From contig CANMCF010000015.1 of assembly GCA_947496215.1 (NCBI GenBank), forward strand, positions 1 to 64,000: DNA of 64,000 bases, read 5' to 3'. The notes beneath the pieces were generated by a model, which did not search any database, was not told the DNA's origin, and saw nothing but the letters and a program-made list of their open reading frames with translations. Position 1 is the stretch's first letter. The number at the start of each line of letters is the position of its first letter. Below, in pieces: positions 27,218 to 36,766 of this stretch. The position numbers were made by a program, and so were the translations under genes. This DNA is from an uncultured Bizionia sp. (GTDB lineage Bacteria; Bacteroidota; Bacteroidia; Flavobacteriales; Flavobacteriaceae).

Positions 27218-29716
27218 ATGAAGACCATAAATTTTGCAATAGATCTAGGAACGACAAATAGCCTCATTGCCAATTACAATGATGGCAATATTAAAATATA
27301 CAACAACCCATTGGGGTTAAAGCAGACCTTACCTTCATGTGTGGCTTTCAGGGGAAATAGAACAGTAATTGGAGATAAAGCCTTGGATTATCTGGAAAAG
27401 GATGCAGAGAACGTATGTATGCTCTTCAAACGTAAAATGGGAACTCAAGAAACGTATTTCATACCTTCCATAGAGAAGGAGGTTTCTCCAATCGAATTGT
27501 CCTCATACATATTGAAGGAGCTCAAAAACTTCGTTACGGATGAAACGGTTTTGGATACCGTGGTAATAACCATTCCAGCTTCTTTCGATACCATTCAATC
27601 CAATGCAACCAAAAAGGCAGGGTATTCGGCAGGTTTCAAAGAGGTCGTTTTGCTGCAAGAGCCAATTGCGGCTTGCCTAGCCTACGCAAATACATCCAAT
27701 TTGGATATTTCAACATCTCAAAAATGGATTGTCTATGACTTTGGAGGAGGAACTTTCGATGTCGCCTTGGTTGAGGTGAATGATCGAGAATTGAAGGTGT
27801 TGGACAATGAAGGAGATAATTTCTTGGGAGGTGCAGATTTCGATAATTTAATAGTCGAAAAAATTCTTGTCCCATACATAGAAGGAAAATGCAATGTGGA
27901 TGACCTATGGAAAGACATAAAAACAAAATCCAGCAACTATAAAGGATTGTATTTCGAACTCCTTAAAAAGGCTGAAGAAGCAAAAAAGGAATTGTCTGTT
28001 TACGAAGAAACCGAAATCGAATTGGATATTGATGTAAATGGAAACAATCTTTTTGAGCATATTGTAATTAATAGGGAAGAATTCGAAGAAGTAATAGAGT
28101 CCAAGGTAGAGCAGACGATAACCTTTATAAAGAAGGTGATATCACAAAATCAACTTGTCAATTCTCAAATAGAAAGACTGATACTGATAGGAGGGAGCAC
28201 TTATGTCCCGTTGATACGTAGGCGTATAAAAGAAGAGACAGGAATATTGGTGGATTCTAGCATAGACCCCACATCCGCAGTTGCGGAAGGAGCGGCATAT
28301 TATGCCGGTTCCAAGCCAATTACAGCAATAGCAACAGAAGAAAAAGACGCACAAGTAGAGGTTAATGCCAATGCTGTTGATAGTAGCTTGTTCTACGAGC
28401 AAAATACCAGGGATCTGGAAGAGTTGATCACTTGTCGGGTGACAGGAGACCTAGCTGTCAACTACAGAGTTTATAGAACAGACGGAGGATATGATTCAGG
28501 TATAAAAAACATAGTCGATGCAGCTTTTTCAGAATTCGTACCCCTGCTAAAAGGCAAGTTAAACCGTTTTAATATACAATTGTTGGACGATAGCCAAAAT
28601 GTATTGAAAACCATTAGTTCAATAGCCATAAATCAAGGGAGTTACAATGTGTTGGGACAACCGTTGCCCATAGACATCTGTATGGAAGTAGACGATATGG
28701 ATTCGTCCACCACGAGATTGGAGAAAGTTTTTGCAAAGGGTAGTATTTTGCCATTGAAGAAGAAAATCTACAAGACGGCATCAAAGACTATATTGCAAAA
28801 TACCAAATCCAATTTGGTAATAAATATCATTGAAGGCAAATCCAATGGATTGCCAAGTTCTGGACTTAGCATAGGTTTTATCGAAATTTTCGGAAAGGAT
28901 TTGGAAGAGGACCTGATTAAAGGAACGGATATAGAAATTGAATTGGAAATAACGGAGTCACGAGATTTAAAGATAAATGTATACCTACAGTCTTGTGATC
29001 AAGAGTTTCAGAATGTATTCAGTAAATCTGAACGTTCCATAAGCATCAACAAGATCAATATGGAAATCAATTCCATTCTTGCCGAAGTCGAAGAATTGAT
29101 TAAAAGAAACAATGATGAGGAGAATTTCGAATACTCCAACAGATTGGAGAACATACGTGTTGGTTTGATCGAAATACAAATAGAGGCAACGCTGCTTGCA
29201 GACGATGATGTATCCGATCAAAAATACCAATTGGACGACAAAAAAAGAAAGCTGATTCAGGAATTCGACGCCTTGACCAGAAATAAGGCCATAGCCAGTG
29301 AAATAGAAGAGTATACTAGTTCCAAATCACATATGGAATACCTTATTAACAAGGAAGAAAATGCGAGATATCTATCTAAGTATACAAAAATCATAAACAA
29401 TGAAAAGGAAGTCGTTAATTCTGGAAATAAATATTTGATACGCTCTAAGATCAAGGAATTGGATTTGTTGTACAACGATATCATACAATCCAGTGACGAG
29501 AATTTCATCTCTTACTTTTTGAGTTTGAAATTCAGTAATGAGTATTCAAACCAAAAAAAGGCAGACAAGCTAATAAAGCAAGGAGACGATGCAATGGACA
29601 AACAAGATTACAAATCGTTACGACACATTGTCTATGCACTTTATGCTTTGTTACCGGACTATGAAAGAGAAAAGCAAAAGCGATTCAAAGACGACTCCAA
29701 GACAGGCTTGAGTTAA
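27218..29716 (+). CDS. Divergent Hsp70 with an inserted domain
   Basis: 832 residues. The actin-like ATPase domain is intact: DLGTTN (9-14), phosphate-2 loop YDFGGGTFDV (173-182) and adenosine motif LIGGSTYVPLIRR (323-335). After GAAYYAG (358-364) the canonical linker is missing; about 115 residues of an unknown, probably beta-rich domain are inserted. A substrate-binding beta-domain-like region (about 481-590) and a long helical tail follow. No J-domain gene is adjacent. It is a specialised chaperone, not the housekeeping DnaK. Its stop overlaps that of the convergent membrane-protein gene. Confidence 0.88.
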   Translation: MKTINFAIDLGTTNSLIANYNDGNIKIYNNPLGLKQTLPSCVAFRGNRTVIGDKALDYLEKDAENVCMLFKRKMGTQETYFIPSIEKEVSPIELSSYILKELKNFVTDETVLDTVVITIPASFDTIQSNATKKAGYSAGFKEVVLLQEPIAACLAYANTSNLDISTSQKWIVYDFGGGTFDVALVEVNDRELKVLDNEGDNFLGGADFDNLIVEKILVPYIEGKCNVDDLWKDIKTKSSNYKGLYFELLKKAEEAKKELSVYEETEIELDIDVNGNNLFEHIVINREEFEEVIESKVEQTITFIKKVISQNQLVNSQIERLILIGGSTYVPLIRRRIKEETGILVDSSIDPTSAVAEGAAYYAGSKPITAIATEEKDAQVEVNANAVDSSLFYEQNTRDLEELITCRVTGDLAVNYRVYRTDGGYDSGIKNIVDAAFSEFVPLLKGKLNRFNIQLLDDSQNVLKTISSIAINQGSYNVLGQPLPIDICMEVDDMDSSTTRLEKVFAKGSILPLKKKIYKTASKTILQNTKSNLVINIIEGKSNGLPSSGLSIGFIEIFGKDLEEDLIKGTDIEIELEITESRDLKINVYLQSCDQEFQNVFSKSERSISINKINMEINSILAEVEELIKRNNDEENFEYSNRLENIRVGLIEIQIEATLLADDDVSDQKYQLDDKKRKLIQEFDALTRNKAIASEIEEYTSSKSHMEYLINKEENARYLSKYTKIINNEKEVVNSGNKYLIRSKIKELDLLYNDIIQSSDENFISYFLSLKFSNEYSNQKKADKLIKQGDDAMDKQDYKSLRHIVYALYALLPDYEREKQKRFKDDSKTGLS

Positions 29717-31374
29717 TTTCTGTAATTTTTGTTGTAGAACTCAGTGTAAAGCTTGTCAATGCTCAAAGTATTAAGCTTTACATTTTTTGTCTTTATGGAT
29801 TCCTTTCGTATCGTATCAGAGACTTTTTTTCCAGTGATTCCACTTTTTCTACTATTTATCTTATCATAGAAGGGCAAGATGTCTATTGTTTTGCGAATTC
29901 CATTCTCAAGCCCTTCCACAGCATACATTTTGGATAGGTCCGTATTGTGTTTAAAGTGAGAAAACCTAGTGACTATAAAGTCCTTTCCTACATAGAAAAC
30001 AATAGAGTCCCCAATTTTCAAATCTATGAATGTCTTTTCGTCTTTTGGGATGTACAGAGATTCGTCGACTCCTTTTATAAGCCTGAAAACAACAAGGTCT
30101 TGATTGCTTTTGTTGTTTATTTGAGTACGATAATAACCATCATTGGTATGAAAGCTTGGTATGGTATAAAATGTTTTGGGATATGGATTGGAAAACGGTT
30201 TGATTAAAGCAGGGACAATACCGGCTGTACTTGTTTTGCGTTGCGTCTTGCGTTTCAATGTATAGATGAAACGAATGTGGTTTTCCGATTTTAGTTTGTC
30301 GGGATAACTAGGAAATACCTTGTATTTGTCTTCTTCGTTTTCTATTGTGGTTTCTGGAACATCTTCAATGATGGGGCCAGTTTTACTTTGGTTGTCTTCT
30401 ATGATTTCTTTGATGGTCTTTCCTTCCTCTCCGTAGCTTCTTTGTATTATTTCTTGAAAGTCTTTATTGTTGTTGATGTCATAGCTATTACTTCTTGAAC
30501 TTCTGTAGGAGTAAGAAGCTATTTTCAGTATAATGATGATGACAACGATAACTCCCCAGGCACTGAATCCTGAACCAGAAGTGCTTTTTTCTCTTTTGGG
30601 AACTCTACTTGTATAAGGTCTGGCAATATCCGCATTGGATTCTAATAGGTCCTTCAATGGGAGATTGGAAACATCCAGCTTTCCCAAGGCTACCATAGTC
30701 TTGGCAGCAAAGACAAAGTGCTCGTTGCTAATGTTGCGTCTCTTGCTATTGTATAAATCGACTACTTCGGAACATAATTCCTGTATTTCCTCGGAAAAGG
30801 AATTAGGGAATTGATTCAGACTTTTGATGAAATTGTAATTTCTAATGTAAGCAACAGGGTAGTGCTTCTCCAGTATCTTATCCTCATTTAAGTAAACACA
30901 GGCATAATCCAATTTGGATTTGAAAAAGTTGACAATGATTTGAATGACTTCTTCCGAAAAGAGGAAATGATTCTTAACCACATTAACCAACAATTCATAT
31001 TTTCCCTTGTTTAGTGTTTCAGACAAGAAAGGTTTTATGTTTTCCTTTAAATAAGGAGATAGAAACGATTTTAAATTTTCTATGTCTCTAATGTAGGTGC
31101 CGTCTATAAAAATAGATTGTTGCGGAATTTCCGTATACAGGCCACTAATGATTTGTTTTAGCCATATATGTTTTTCAACAAAGAGGTGGTTCTTTCTTGT
31201 GCTTTCTTCTTTAAAGTGCTCAATTAGTAGAGAGAGCTCTCCCAGATTGCTGGTGTTGTTAAGTACGGCATTGGCCTTTAATTGCTTCTGCAACCTAATT
31301 ATTTTACTGGAATCAATGTTAGTGAGTGCTTCTAAATCCAAGCCAAGCTCATCAACTAGAGAAATATACTTCAA
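29713..31374 (-). CDS. Single-pass membrane protein of unknown family
   Basis: 553 residues. Residues 1-250 are helical and cytoplasmic-looking, with no HPD motif that would mark a J-domain. Ser/Gly-rich SGSGFSAWG precedes one membrane helix (about 271-290). Residues after 290 are rich in Asn/Ser/Lys and include a basic patch (KRKTQRKTSTAG) and beta-like segments. I recognise no family. It faces the Hsp70 gene and the two stop codons share TTAA at 29713-29716. The absence of any gap suggests the two genes have travelled together, perhaps as partners. Confidence 0.75.
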   Translation of the reverse strand: MKYISLVDELGLDLEALTNIDSSKIIRLQKQLKANAVLNNTSNLGELSLLIEHFKEESTRKNHLFVEKHIWLKQIISGLYTEIPQQSIFIDGTYIRDIENLKSFLSPYLKENIKPFLSETLNKGKYELLVNVVKNHFLFSEEVIQIIVNFFKSKLDYACVYLNEDKILEKHYPVAYIRNYNFIKSLNQFPNSFSEEIQELCSEVVDLYNSKRRNISNEHFVFAAKTMVALGKLDVSNLPLKDLLESNADIARPYTSRVPKREKSTSGSGFSAWGVIVVIIIILKIASYSYRSSRSNSYDINNNKDFQEIIQRSYGEEGKTIKEIIEDNQSKTGPIIEDVPETTIENEEDKYKVFPSYPDKLKSENHIRFIYTLKRKTQRKTSTAGIVPALIKPFSNPYPKTFYTIPSFHTNDGYYRTQINNKSNQDLVVFRLIKGVDESLYIPKDEKTFIDLKIGDSIVFYVGKDFIVTRFSHFKHNTDLSKMYAVEGLENGIRKTIDILPFYDKINSRKSGITGKKVSDTIRKESIKTKNVKLNTLSIDKLYTEFYNKNYRN

Positions 31375-31722
31375 ATCCGGGCGGTTAATTAAGTGCCTAA
31401 AATATTAAATTATTTGCTATCGATGCTTAATTAATCAATAATAAATCTTTTTGAGAAATTAGATGAAGTTGAATTATTACGCTACAAAATTTATGTTTGT
31501 CATAGTAGAATAGAATTATTCTTCATTTTATTTTTTATAAAAACGAAAATTAATGATCGGATGCAATTTTTCGAAATGAATGCTAAGTTGTTGAAAGACA
31601 AAAGGTCTTTTCTAAAGGAAAAGATAACATTAAAAATAAGTGCACATAATTATGAAAAAACTTCTAAAAAGGTTTTGTATGGTTACAACTTTACCCTATA
31701 TTTGCATCCGCAATCAGGAAAG
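31375..31722. other. Spacer upstream of the tRNA pair
   Basis: No gene supported. It holds the divergent starts of the membrane-protein gene (leftward) and the tRNA promoter (rightward). The plus-strand frame at 31561-31908 runs through both tRNAs and is not coding. Confidence 0.6.
31674..31704 (+). promoter_or_regulatory. Promoter of the tRNA-Val pair
   Basis: TTTG (31674-31677), 19 bases, then TATATTTG (31697-31704): a full match to the Bacteroidota -33/-7 pattern, 18 bases before the first tRNA. Confidence 0.75.
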
Positions 31723-31797
31723 GGGCGACTAGCTCAGCTGGTTCAGAGCACTTGGTTTACACCCAAGGGGTCAGGGGTTCGAATCCCTTGTCGCCCA
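31723..31797 (+). tRNA. tRNA-Val (anticodon TAC), copy 1
   Basis: GGGCGAC at the 5' end pairs with GTCGCCC (31790-31796). The anticodon stem CTTGG/CCAAG encloses TTTACAC, giving anticodon TAC. The T-loop reads GGTTCGAATC. No CCA is encoded; the discriminator base is A. Confidence 0.96.
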
Positions 31798-31828
31798 CTC
31801 TTTTTCAAAATTGCAAGCCTATATTTTA

Positions 31829-31903
31829 GGGCGACTAGCTCAGCTGGTTCAGAGCACTTGGTTTACACCCAAGGGGTCAGGGGTTCGAATCCCTTGTCGC
31901 CCA
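31829..31903 (+). tRNA. tRNA-Val (anticodon TAC), copy 2
   Basis: Identical base for base to copy 1 across all 75 positions and separated from it by 31 bases. It is likely processed from the same precursor, which a strong terminator closes. Confidence 0.96.
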
Positions 31904-31911
31904 CTTAAAAT

Positions 31912-31947
31912 AAAAAAAGCCGGACAAATTTGTTCGGCTTTTTTTAT
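31912..31947 (+). terminator. Terminator of the tRNA operon
   Basis: GCCGGACAAA (31919-31928) pairs with TTTGTTCGGC (31929-31938), flanked by A7 and T7. Confidence 0.92.
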
Positions 31948-32099
31948 TTTTGAAACTTAATGTTTGAGGCCTCGATGAAAAGTGATGAATATTAAGACAC
32001 TTATAAAATTGCAATTGTAAATTATGCAAAAGTATAACAGATGTACCTTAAAAAAGTAGGTATATGTCATTAGCTGGTTTGAAAGTAAAAAGATAAACT

Positions 32100-32390
32100 A
32101 TGTATCAAATAATAGCACACGTAAAGCCTGGGAAGGAATCCGAACATTTTGATAAGGTAAAAGGAGCATATGCCACTCTGTTTATAAATTACAAGGATAT
32201 TGATGGAGCTTATGAATTGGCGAAATATTACATTCGAGATAATGGTTGGGAGATCATAGAGCTAGAGGAGGAGTATTTCTCAATTGAGGACAAAGATGAA
32301 ATGACGGATGCATACAGGGAATATTACGATGAGATCATTGAATATGGTTTCACTTTAATTTTCAACCTCTATGATGAAAGTAACGAATAG
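32100..32390 (+). CDS. Small acidic protein of unknown function
   Basis: 96 residues, very rich in Asp, Glu and Tyr (AYELAKYYIRDNGWEIIELEEEYF), no signal peptide and no membrane segment. The beta-alpha alternation (YQIIAHVKPG, then DNGWEIIELEEEYF) suggests a compact ferredoxin-like fold. Nothing links it clearly to its neighbours. Possible roles are an adaptor or an immunity-like protein; neither is supported by a motif. Confidence 0.65.
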   Translation: MYQIIAHVKPGKESEHFDKVKGAYATLFINYKDIDGAYELAKYYIRDNGWEIIELEEEYFSIEDKDEMTDAYREYYDEIIEYGFTLIFNLYDESNE

Positions 32391-32469
32391 TTGATGCACT
32401 CTTTGTACTTCTAAAATGCTTTTAACATTTTTTCATTCACAATTTCTTATATTTAAAAGAAAAACAATA

Positions 32470-33261
32470 ATGGATAAAATCTTAATTTCATTTTTGGCTA
32501 TTTGTATGTTAGGGGCTTGTAAAAAAGAGAGTACTCCAAAAGAAGGCCTCCTTAAAGGAAAAGTAGAATTGGCTGCTAATGCTCCTCAGGAAGTTGTTGA
32601 TGAAAAGAAAACAATACAGTTTCCATCCAGAGATGGTTTACCCATCACTGCAGACGTTTATTTGGTGGGAGGAAGGTCTATTTCCGTTTTGTTGTGCCAT
32701 CAAGCTGGATTTAGTAGAGGAGAGTACAAGGATACGGCCTTAGAATTAAATAAATTGGGATACTCAGTAATGGCAATTGATCAGCGCTCTGGCAAAATTG
32801 CAAACGATGTTGTCAATGAGACTGCCAAAGAAGCCAAAATCAAAAATCTATCAACTACTTATTTGGATGCGAGGCAAGATATCGAAGCAGCGATAGATCA
32901 TATATATTCAAACAACGACAAACAGCCCTTACTTTTGGTAGGTAGTTCTTATTCAGCGTCATTGGCACTTATAATAGGAAATAACAATGATAAAATAGAG
33001 AGAGTAGCAGCCTTCAGTCCTGGTGAGTACTTCAAGGGGGTGAACATACAAGATGAAATAAAAGATTATGACAAACCAGTATTTGTAACAGCTTCGAAAA
33101 GTGAAACTCCAGCTTTGGCAACTTTGGTAAGTGATATCAACCCAAAGGTCTTGACACATTACAAGCCGATGGCAAAAGGAATTCATGGTTCAAGGGTATT
33201 GTGGGAAACAACAGAAGGAACAAAAGGTTATTGGGAAGCCTTCAAAGACTTTCTAAAGTAG
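32470..33261 (+). CDS. Lipoprotein of the alpha/beta-hydrolase fold
   Basis: 263 residues from the ATG at 32470, which gives a lipoprotein signal (ILISFLAICMLGAC, Cys17). An upstream in-frame start at 32416 would bury this signal and is not preferred. The sequence IQFPSRDGLPITADVYL, LLCHQAGFSRGEYKD, AIDQRSGK and LLVGSSYSASLAL fits a dienelactone-hydrolase-like alpha/beta hydrolase, with Ser in GSSYS as probable nucleophile and His at GIHGSR as the likely base. The substrate is unknown, probably an ester or a peptide in the periplasm. Confidence 0.8.
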   Translation: MDKILISFLAICMLGACKKESTPKEGLLKGKVELAANAPQEVVDEKKTIQFPSRDGLPITADVYLVGGRSISVLLCHQAGFSRGEYKDTALELNKLGYSVMAIDQRSGKIANDVVNETAKEAKIKNLSTTYLDARQDIEAAIDHIYSNNDKQPLLLVGSSYSASLALIIGNNNDKIERVAAFSPGEYFKGVNIQDEIKDYDKPVFVTASKSETPALATLVSDINPKVLTHYKPMAKGIHGSRVLWETTEGTKGYWEAFKDFLK

Positions 33262-33265
33262 TATC

Positions 33266-34546
33266 TCATAATAAATCCAAAATACGTTCTAAAGCCATCC
33301 CTCTCGAACCTTTTATCAAAAGCGTAGCATTTTCAATGTCATTGAATTCAAAGTTGTTTTTAAGGTCCTTAAAGGACTTGAAATGCCATATGTTTTGTGA
33401 ATTGCTTTTGGTTCTATGGAAATTTTCACCAACTAAAACAATCGAATCAATGTTTAGATTTGATGTTAAGTCAGTTAGACTTTGATGTTCTCCCTCTGCT
33501 TCATTTCCAAGTTCGAACATATCACCTAAAAAAGCGATCTTGTTTTTCTCTTTAAGGTTGGAAAAGTTATTCAATGCTGCTCGCATGCTCGTTGGATTTG
33601 CATTGTAGGCATCTAAAATAATCTTATTGGATGCATTTTCGATAATTTGTGAACGATTGTTCGTCGGTGTGTAGCTTTCTATGGCAGCCTTTATGGATGA
33701 GTCGTCAACCTTGAAGTAATTCGCAATGCATATAGCTGCAGATATGTTATTGAAGTTGTATGCTCCAATTAATTGACTTTCTATCTCCAAACCGTTGTAA
33801 TTTACCTTGACGAAAGGTTGTGCTTCTATTAGGTTTACACTAATTTCGTTTGCATCCGAATTACCAAATGCAATTGTCTTTGCATTTTTGGAATGCTCTA
33901 CTTGTTTGTCGTCATCAGTATTTATAAAAATGGAGTTGTTGTTATCTATTAGGAAATCATAGAGTTCCGTTTTTCCTTTTATAACGCCTTCAATGCTTCC
34001 GAAACCTTCTAAATGGGCTTTGCCGAAATTTGTGATATAGCCATAATTAGGTTTTGCAATGTTACATAGAAGTTCAATTTCCTTCAAGTGGTTGGCTCCC
34101 ATTTCCACAATGCCTATTTCGGTATTGCTGCCCATGGAAAGTAGTGTAAGTGGAACACCAATGTGATTGTTCAAATTTCCAAAGGTTGCAGTCGTGTTGT
34201 ATTTTTTCGATAAGGTGGCATTGATTAGTTCCTTAGTAGTTGTCTTTCCATTGCTACCAGTCAATGCAACTATGGGGATGTTCAGATGATCACGATGAAA
34301 TGTGGATAGTTCTTGAAGGGTCTTCAGTACATCTTCAACCAATATGGTTTGAGAGGAGGTATTGTATTCCTTTTCATCTACTATAACATATTTAGAGCCT
34401 TTTTCGATAGCTTCAAGAGCAAATGCATTGCCGTTGAAATTATCTCCTTTCAAGGCAAAGAATATATCATTTTTTGCCACTTTTCTTGTATCTGTGGATA
34501 CTTTGTTGCATTGTAAAAAGAGTGAATGTAATGCTTCTATCGTCAT
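33266..34546 (-). CDS. murF: UDP-N-acetylmuramoyl-tripeptide--D-alanyl-D-alanine ligase
   Basis: 426 residues with the Mur-ligase layout: N-terminal KNDIFFALKGDNFNGNAFA (UDP-binding), P-loop ALTGSNGKTTTKELI (about 95-109), EMGANHLKEI, NFGKAHLEGFGS, and a C-terminal domain with DAYNANPTSMRAAL then LGDMFELG. It adds D-Ala-D-Ala to the cell-wall precursor. In flavobacteria murF and gldJ are regular neighbours. It lies 88 bp behind gldJ with a terminator between. Confidence 0.96.
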   Translation of the reverse strand: MTIEALHSLFLQCNKVSTDTRKVAKNDIFFALKGDNFNGNAFALEAIEKGSKYVIVDEKEYNTSSQTILVEDVLKTLQELSTFHRDHLNIPIVALTGSNGKTTTKELINATLSKKYNTTATFGNLNNHIGVPLTLLSMGSNTEIGIVEMGANHLKEIELLCNIAKPNYGYITNFGKAHLEGFGSIEGVIKGKTELYDFLIDNNNSIFINTDDDKQVEHSKNAKTIAFGNSDANEISVNLIEAQPFVKVNYNGLEIESQLIGAYNFNNISAAICIANYFKVDDSSIKAAIESYTPTNNRSQIIENASNKIILDAYNANPTSMRAALNNFSNLKEKNKIAFLGDMFELGNEAEGEHQSLTDLTSNLNIDSIVLVGENFHRTKSNSQNIWHFKSFKDLKNNFEFNDIENATLLIKGSRGMALERILDLL

Positions 34547-34586
34547 ATTGTAAATAGTATTGTTATTGTAGAAATAAATGTATAAA

Positions 34587-34615
34587 AAAAGTCCTAACCA
34601 ACAGTTAGGACTTTT
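34587..34615 (-). terminator. Terminator of gldJ
   Basis: GTCCTAAC (34591-34598) pairs with GTTAGGAC (34604-34611) around CAACA. On the minus strand a run of seven T follows, so it ends the gldJ transcript; murF downstream must then have its own start or rely on read-through. Confidence 0.88.
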
Positions 34616-34634
34616 AAGTTTATAGAATTAAAAT

Positions 34635-36314
34635 CTAGTTTTTTGTTTTGTTTTTGCCTTTGGACTTTGAACCTACTCTTGACATCGCGCATCTAAAACC
34701 AATGTAGTCTGTAGCAATGTTTTGTGGGTAATAACGTCTTTGTGCTGGATCCAACCAGTATTCTCTATCTTTCCATGATCCACCTTTGAAAACACGAACT
34801 TCATCATTGATAAGAGAGGTTCTCTTGTCAGATTTGTCATATTCTCTAATCATTTGACCAGTTGAGTCAACTTCAACAGAGTGTTTTGGAGAGTTATACA
34901 TTTTTCCTGTTAAATTCTCTTCTTCACCTTCTGTTTCGTCGTCAAACCCATCTGAATAGTAACGAGAAGAACGTCTGTCTCCATCTCTAAAGTTTCTGTT
35001 GTCACTTGTATCAAAGTTTGTTCTTAAATAAGTTTCATCCAAATCAACAGGTACTTGAGCAATTTCTCCTGGTAAATCTCTTGCTATTACCTTTCCATTG
35101 GCTAAAGTATCGTAAACGATTTCATCTGTAGTAACTATTTTTACCGTACCATCATCATTAATTGAATTCTTTGTATATACATTACCACGATAGTAGTTGA
35201 AGTCGTTAAATTCATCGTCAACTATGGGTCTGTATACATCAGCTACCCATTCAGCAACGTTTCCTGCCATATCGTACAAACCAAAGTCATTTGGTGAGAA
35301 AGATTTAACCTGGGCAGTAATATCTGCACCATCGTCAGACCAACCTGCTATACCGCCGTAGTCACCTTTACCTTGTTTGAAGTTTGCCAATTGGTCACCA
35401 CGTACCTTACGTTTTCCAGAACGAGTGTACTGTCCACTCCATGGGTATTTTTTTCTACCTCTATAAGTATTGTAGCTTCTTAATTCTGACATACCTAATG
35501 CCGCATATTCCCATTCTGCTTCAGTTGGGAGTCTATACTTAGGGGAGATAATCCCTGTTTCTCTAGAAGCATAAACACCAATTTCATTACCTTCTGCATC
35601 TACTTGAGGTTTTAATTTTCCTCCTTTTAAAATATCTTCATTTCCTCCATATGTCTGTGTAGGAGCGTTTATGTATGTATCTGTGTTGAAATTGGCATCG
35701 GCAGTAGCTTCGTATTGGCTGTCTTGCTTCAAATACCCTTCTTTCTGCAAGCTAAGTTCATTATATCGATCTGTTCTCCAATTAGCAAACTCGACAGCTT
35801 GAATCCAGCTTACACCAACCACAGGATACTCACCGTAACCAGGGTGGCGTAAGTAGTTGTTTGTCATTACCTCATTGTATCCCAATCTGTTTCTCCAAAC
35901 CAAGGTGTCAGGTACAACACCATCGTATATTTTTCTGAAATTCTCATCTTCTGGAGGGTAAACTGTTCTAATCCAATGTAGATACTCCGTATACATTTTG
36001 TTGGTAACTTCTGTTTCGTCCATGTAAAAAGACATAACGTGTTGTTGGTTTGGTGTATTGTTCCAATCGTGCATCACATCATCTTGAACTCTACCCATAG
36101 TGAAAGTTCCACCTTCCACGAACACTAAACCAGGAGCAGTTTCTTGCTCTTTGAATTTGGTGTTGTATTGAAAACCACCTTCTTTGGCATTGATTTGCCA
36201 TCCTGTCGCTCTAGAAGTGTTAGAGCCACCTCCAGATCTTTTACAACCTACCAAGGTTAGCGAAATCGCTACAATTAGAATAAGCCTTGATACAATTACT
36301 TTTTTCATATTCAT
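34635..36314 (-). CDS. gldJ: Gliding motility lipoprotein GldJ
   Basis: 559 residues with lipoprotein signal ending LTLVGC (Cys24). The rest is an FGE-sulfatase-like domain: FVEGGTFTMGR, FYMDETEVTNKMY, YPVVGVSWIQAVEFANW, YRLPTEAEWEYAA, FGLYDMAGNVAEWVADVYRP and VFKGGSWKDREYW, with GFRCAMS near the end. GldJ is an outer-membrane-anchored part of the gliding machinery and is needed for stable type IX secretion. porU and porV lie divergently next to it, the usual flavobacterial arrangement. Confidence 0.96.
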   Translation of the reverse strand: MNMKKVIVSRLILIVAISLTLVGCKRSGGGSNTSRATGWQINAKEGGFQYNTKFKEQETAPGLVFVEGGTFTMGRVQDDVMHDWNNTPNQQHVMSFYMDETEVTNKMYTEYLHWIRTVYPPEDENFRKIYDGVVPDTLVWRNRLGYNEVMTNNYLRHPGYGEYPVVGVSWIQAVEFANWRTDRYNELSLQKEGYLKQDSQYEATADANFNTDTYINAPTQTYGGNEDILKGGKLKPQVDAEGNEIGVYASRETGIISPKYRLPTEAEWEYAALGMSELRSYNTYRGRKKYPWSGQYTRSGKRKVRGDQLANFKQGKGDYGGIAGWSDDGADITAQVKSFSPNDFGLYDMAGNVAEWVADVYRPIVDDEFNDFNYYRGNVYTKNSINDDGTVKIVTTDEIVYDTLANGKVIARDLPGEIAQVPVDLDETYLRTNFDTSDNRNFRDGDRRSSRYYSDGFDDETEGEEENLTGKMYNSPKHSVEVDSTGQMIREYDKSDKRTSLINDEVRVFKGGSWKDREYWLDPAQRRYYPQNIATDYIGFRCAMSRVGSKSKGKNKTKN

Positions 36315-36766
36315 ACGTTTAAGTAAGCTAATTATGTTTTTTGGAGTCGCAATATAACAATTATACCTAACTCTACAAGGTTAAATCATGAAATTTGAAT
36401 AAAAAACATCGCACTTCATCCTATTTATTTGCTATACAACGATGTTTTGTATGGTTTATCGCTGTATTAAAAAGAATAACGCCCATAATCAATATTTATT
36501 ATCACAATTTTAAAAATATTTTATGAAATAATTAAGAAAATATTAAAAACGATGTGAATTCAATTTTCATAGCTATGAAACAGTTATGAAATGGATAACC
36601 CTACTTTTTTAATAAATAAGATTTATACAAATCTGAAAATCATATTGATTTATTAAGATCATCTTACGTTTATGGGATTGGATTTATTGTTGTAATTTTG
36701 TTTCGTTTTTTTAAATTAATTAAAAAAGGCGATAATAACATCGGAATAATAACGTTATGTATGTTA
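36315..36766. other. Divergent regulatory region between gldJ and porU
   Basis: AT-rich, no gene. It includes a -7 match TAATTTTG (36692-36699) for porU, giving a leader of about 60 nt. The gldJ promoter is not clear. Confidence 0.5.

Noticed and set aside
31561-31908. 115-codon plus-strand frame across the tRNA pair
   Set aside because: It runs through both tRNA-Val genes; its repeated peptide is the translated tRNA.
32416-32469. N-terminal extension of the lipoprotein hydrolase
   Set aside because: The ATG at 32470 gives a textbook lipoprotein signal ending in Cys17, which the extension would hide.
36698-36766. Longer N-terminus of PorU from a TTG codon
   Set aside because: The codon lies inside the predicted -7 element and would bury the clear signal peptide that begins at 36767.
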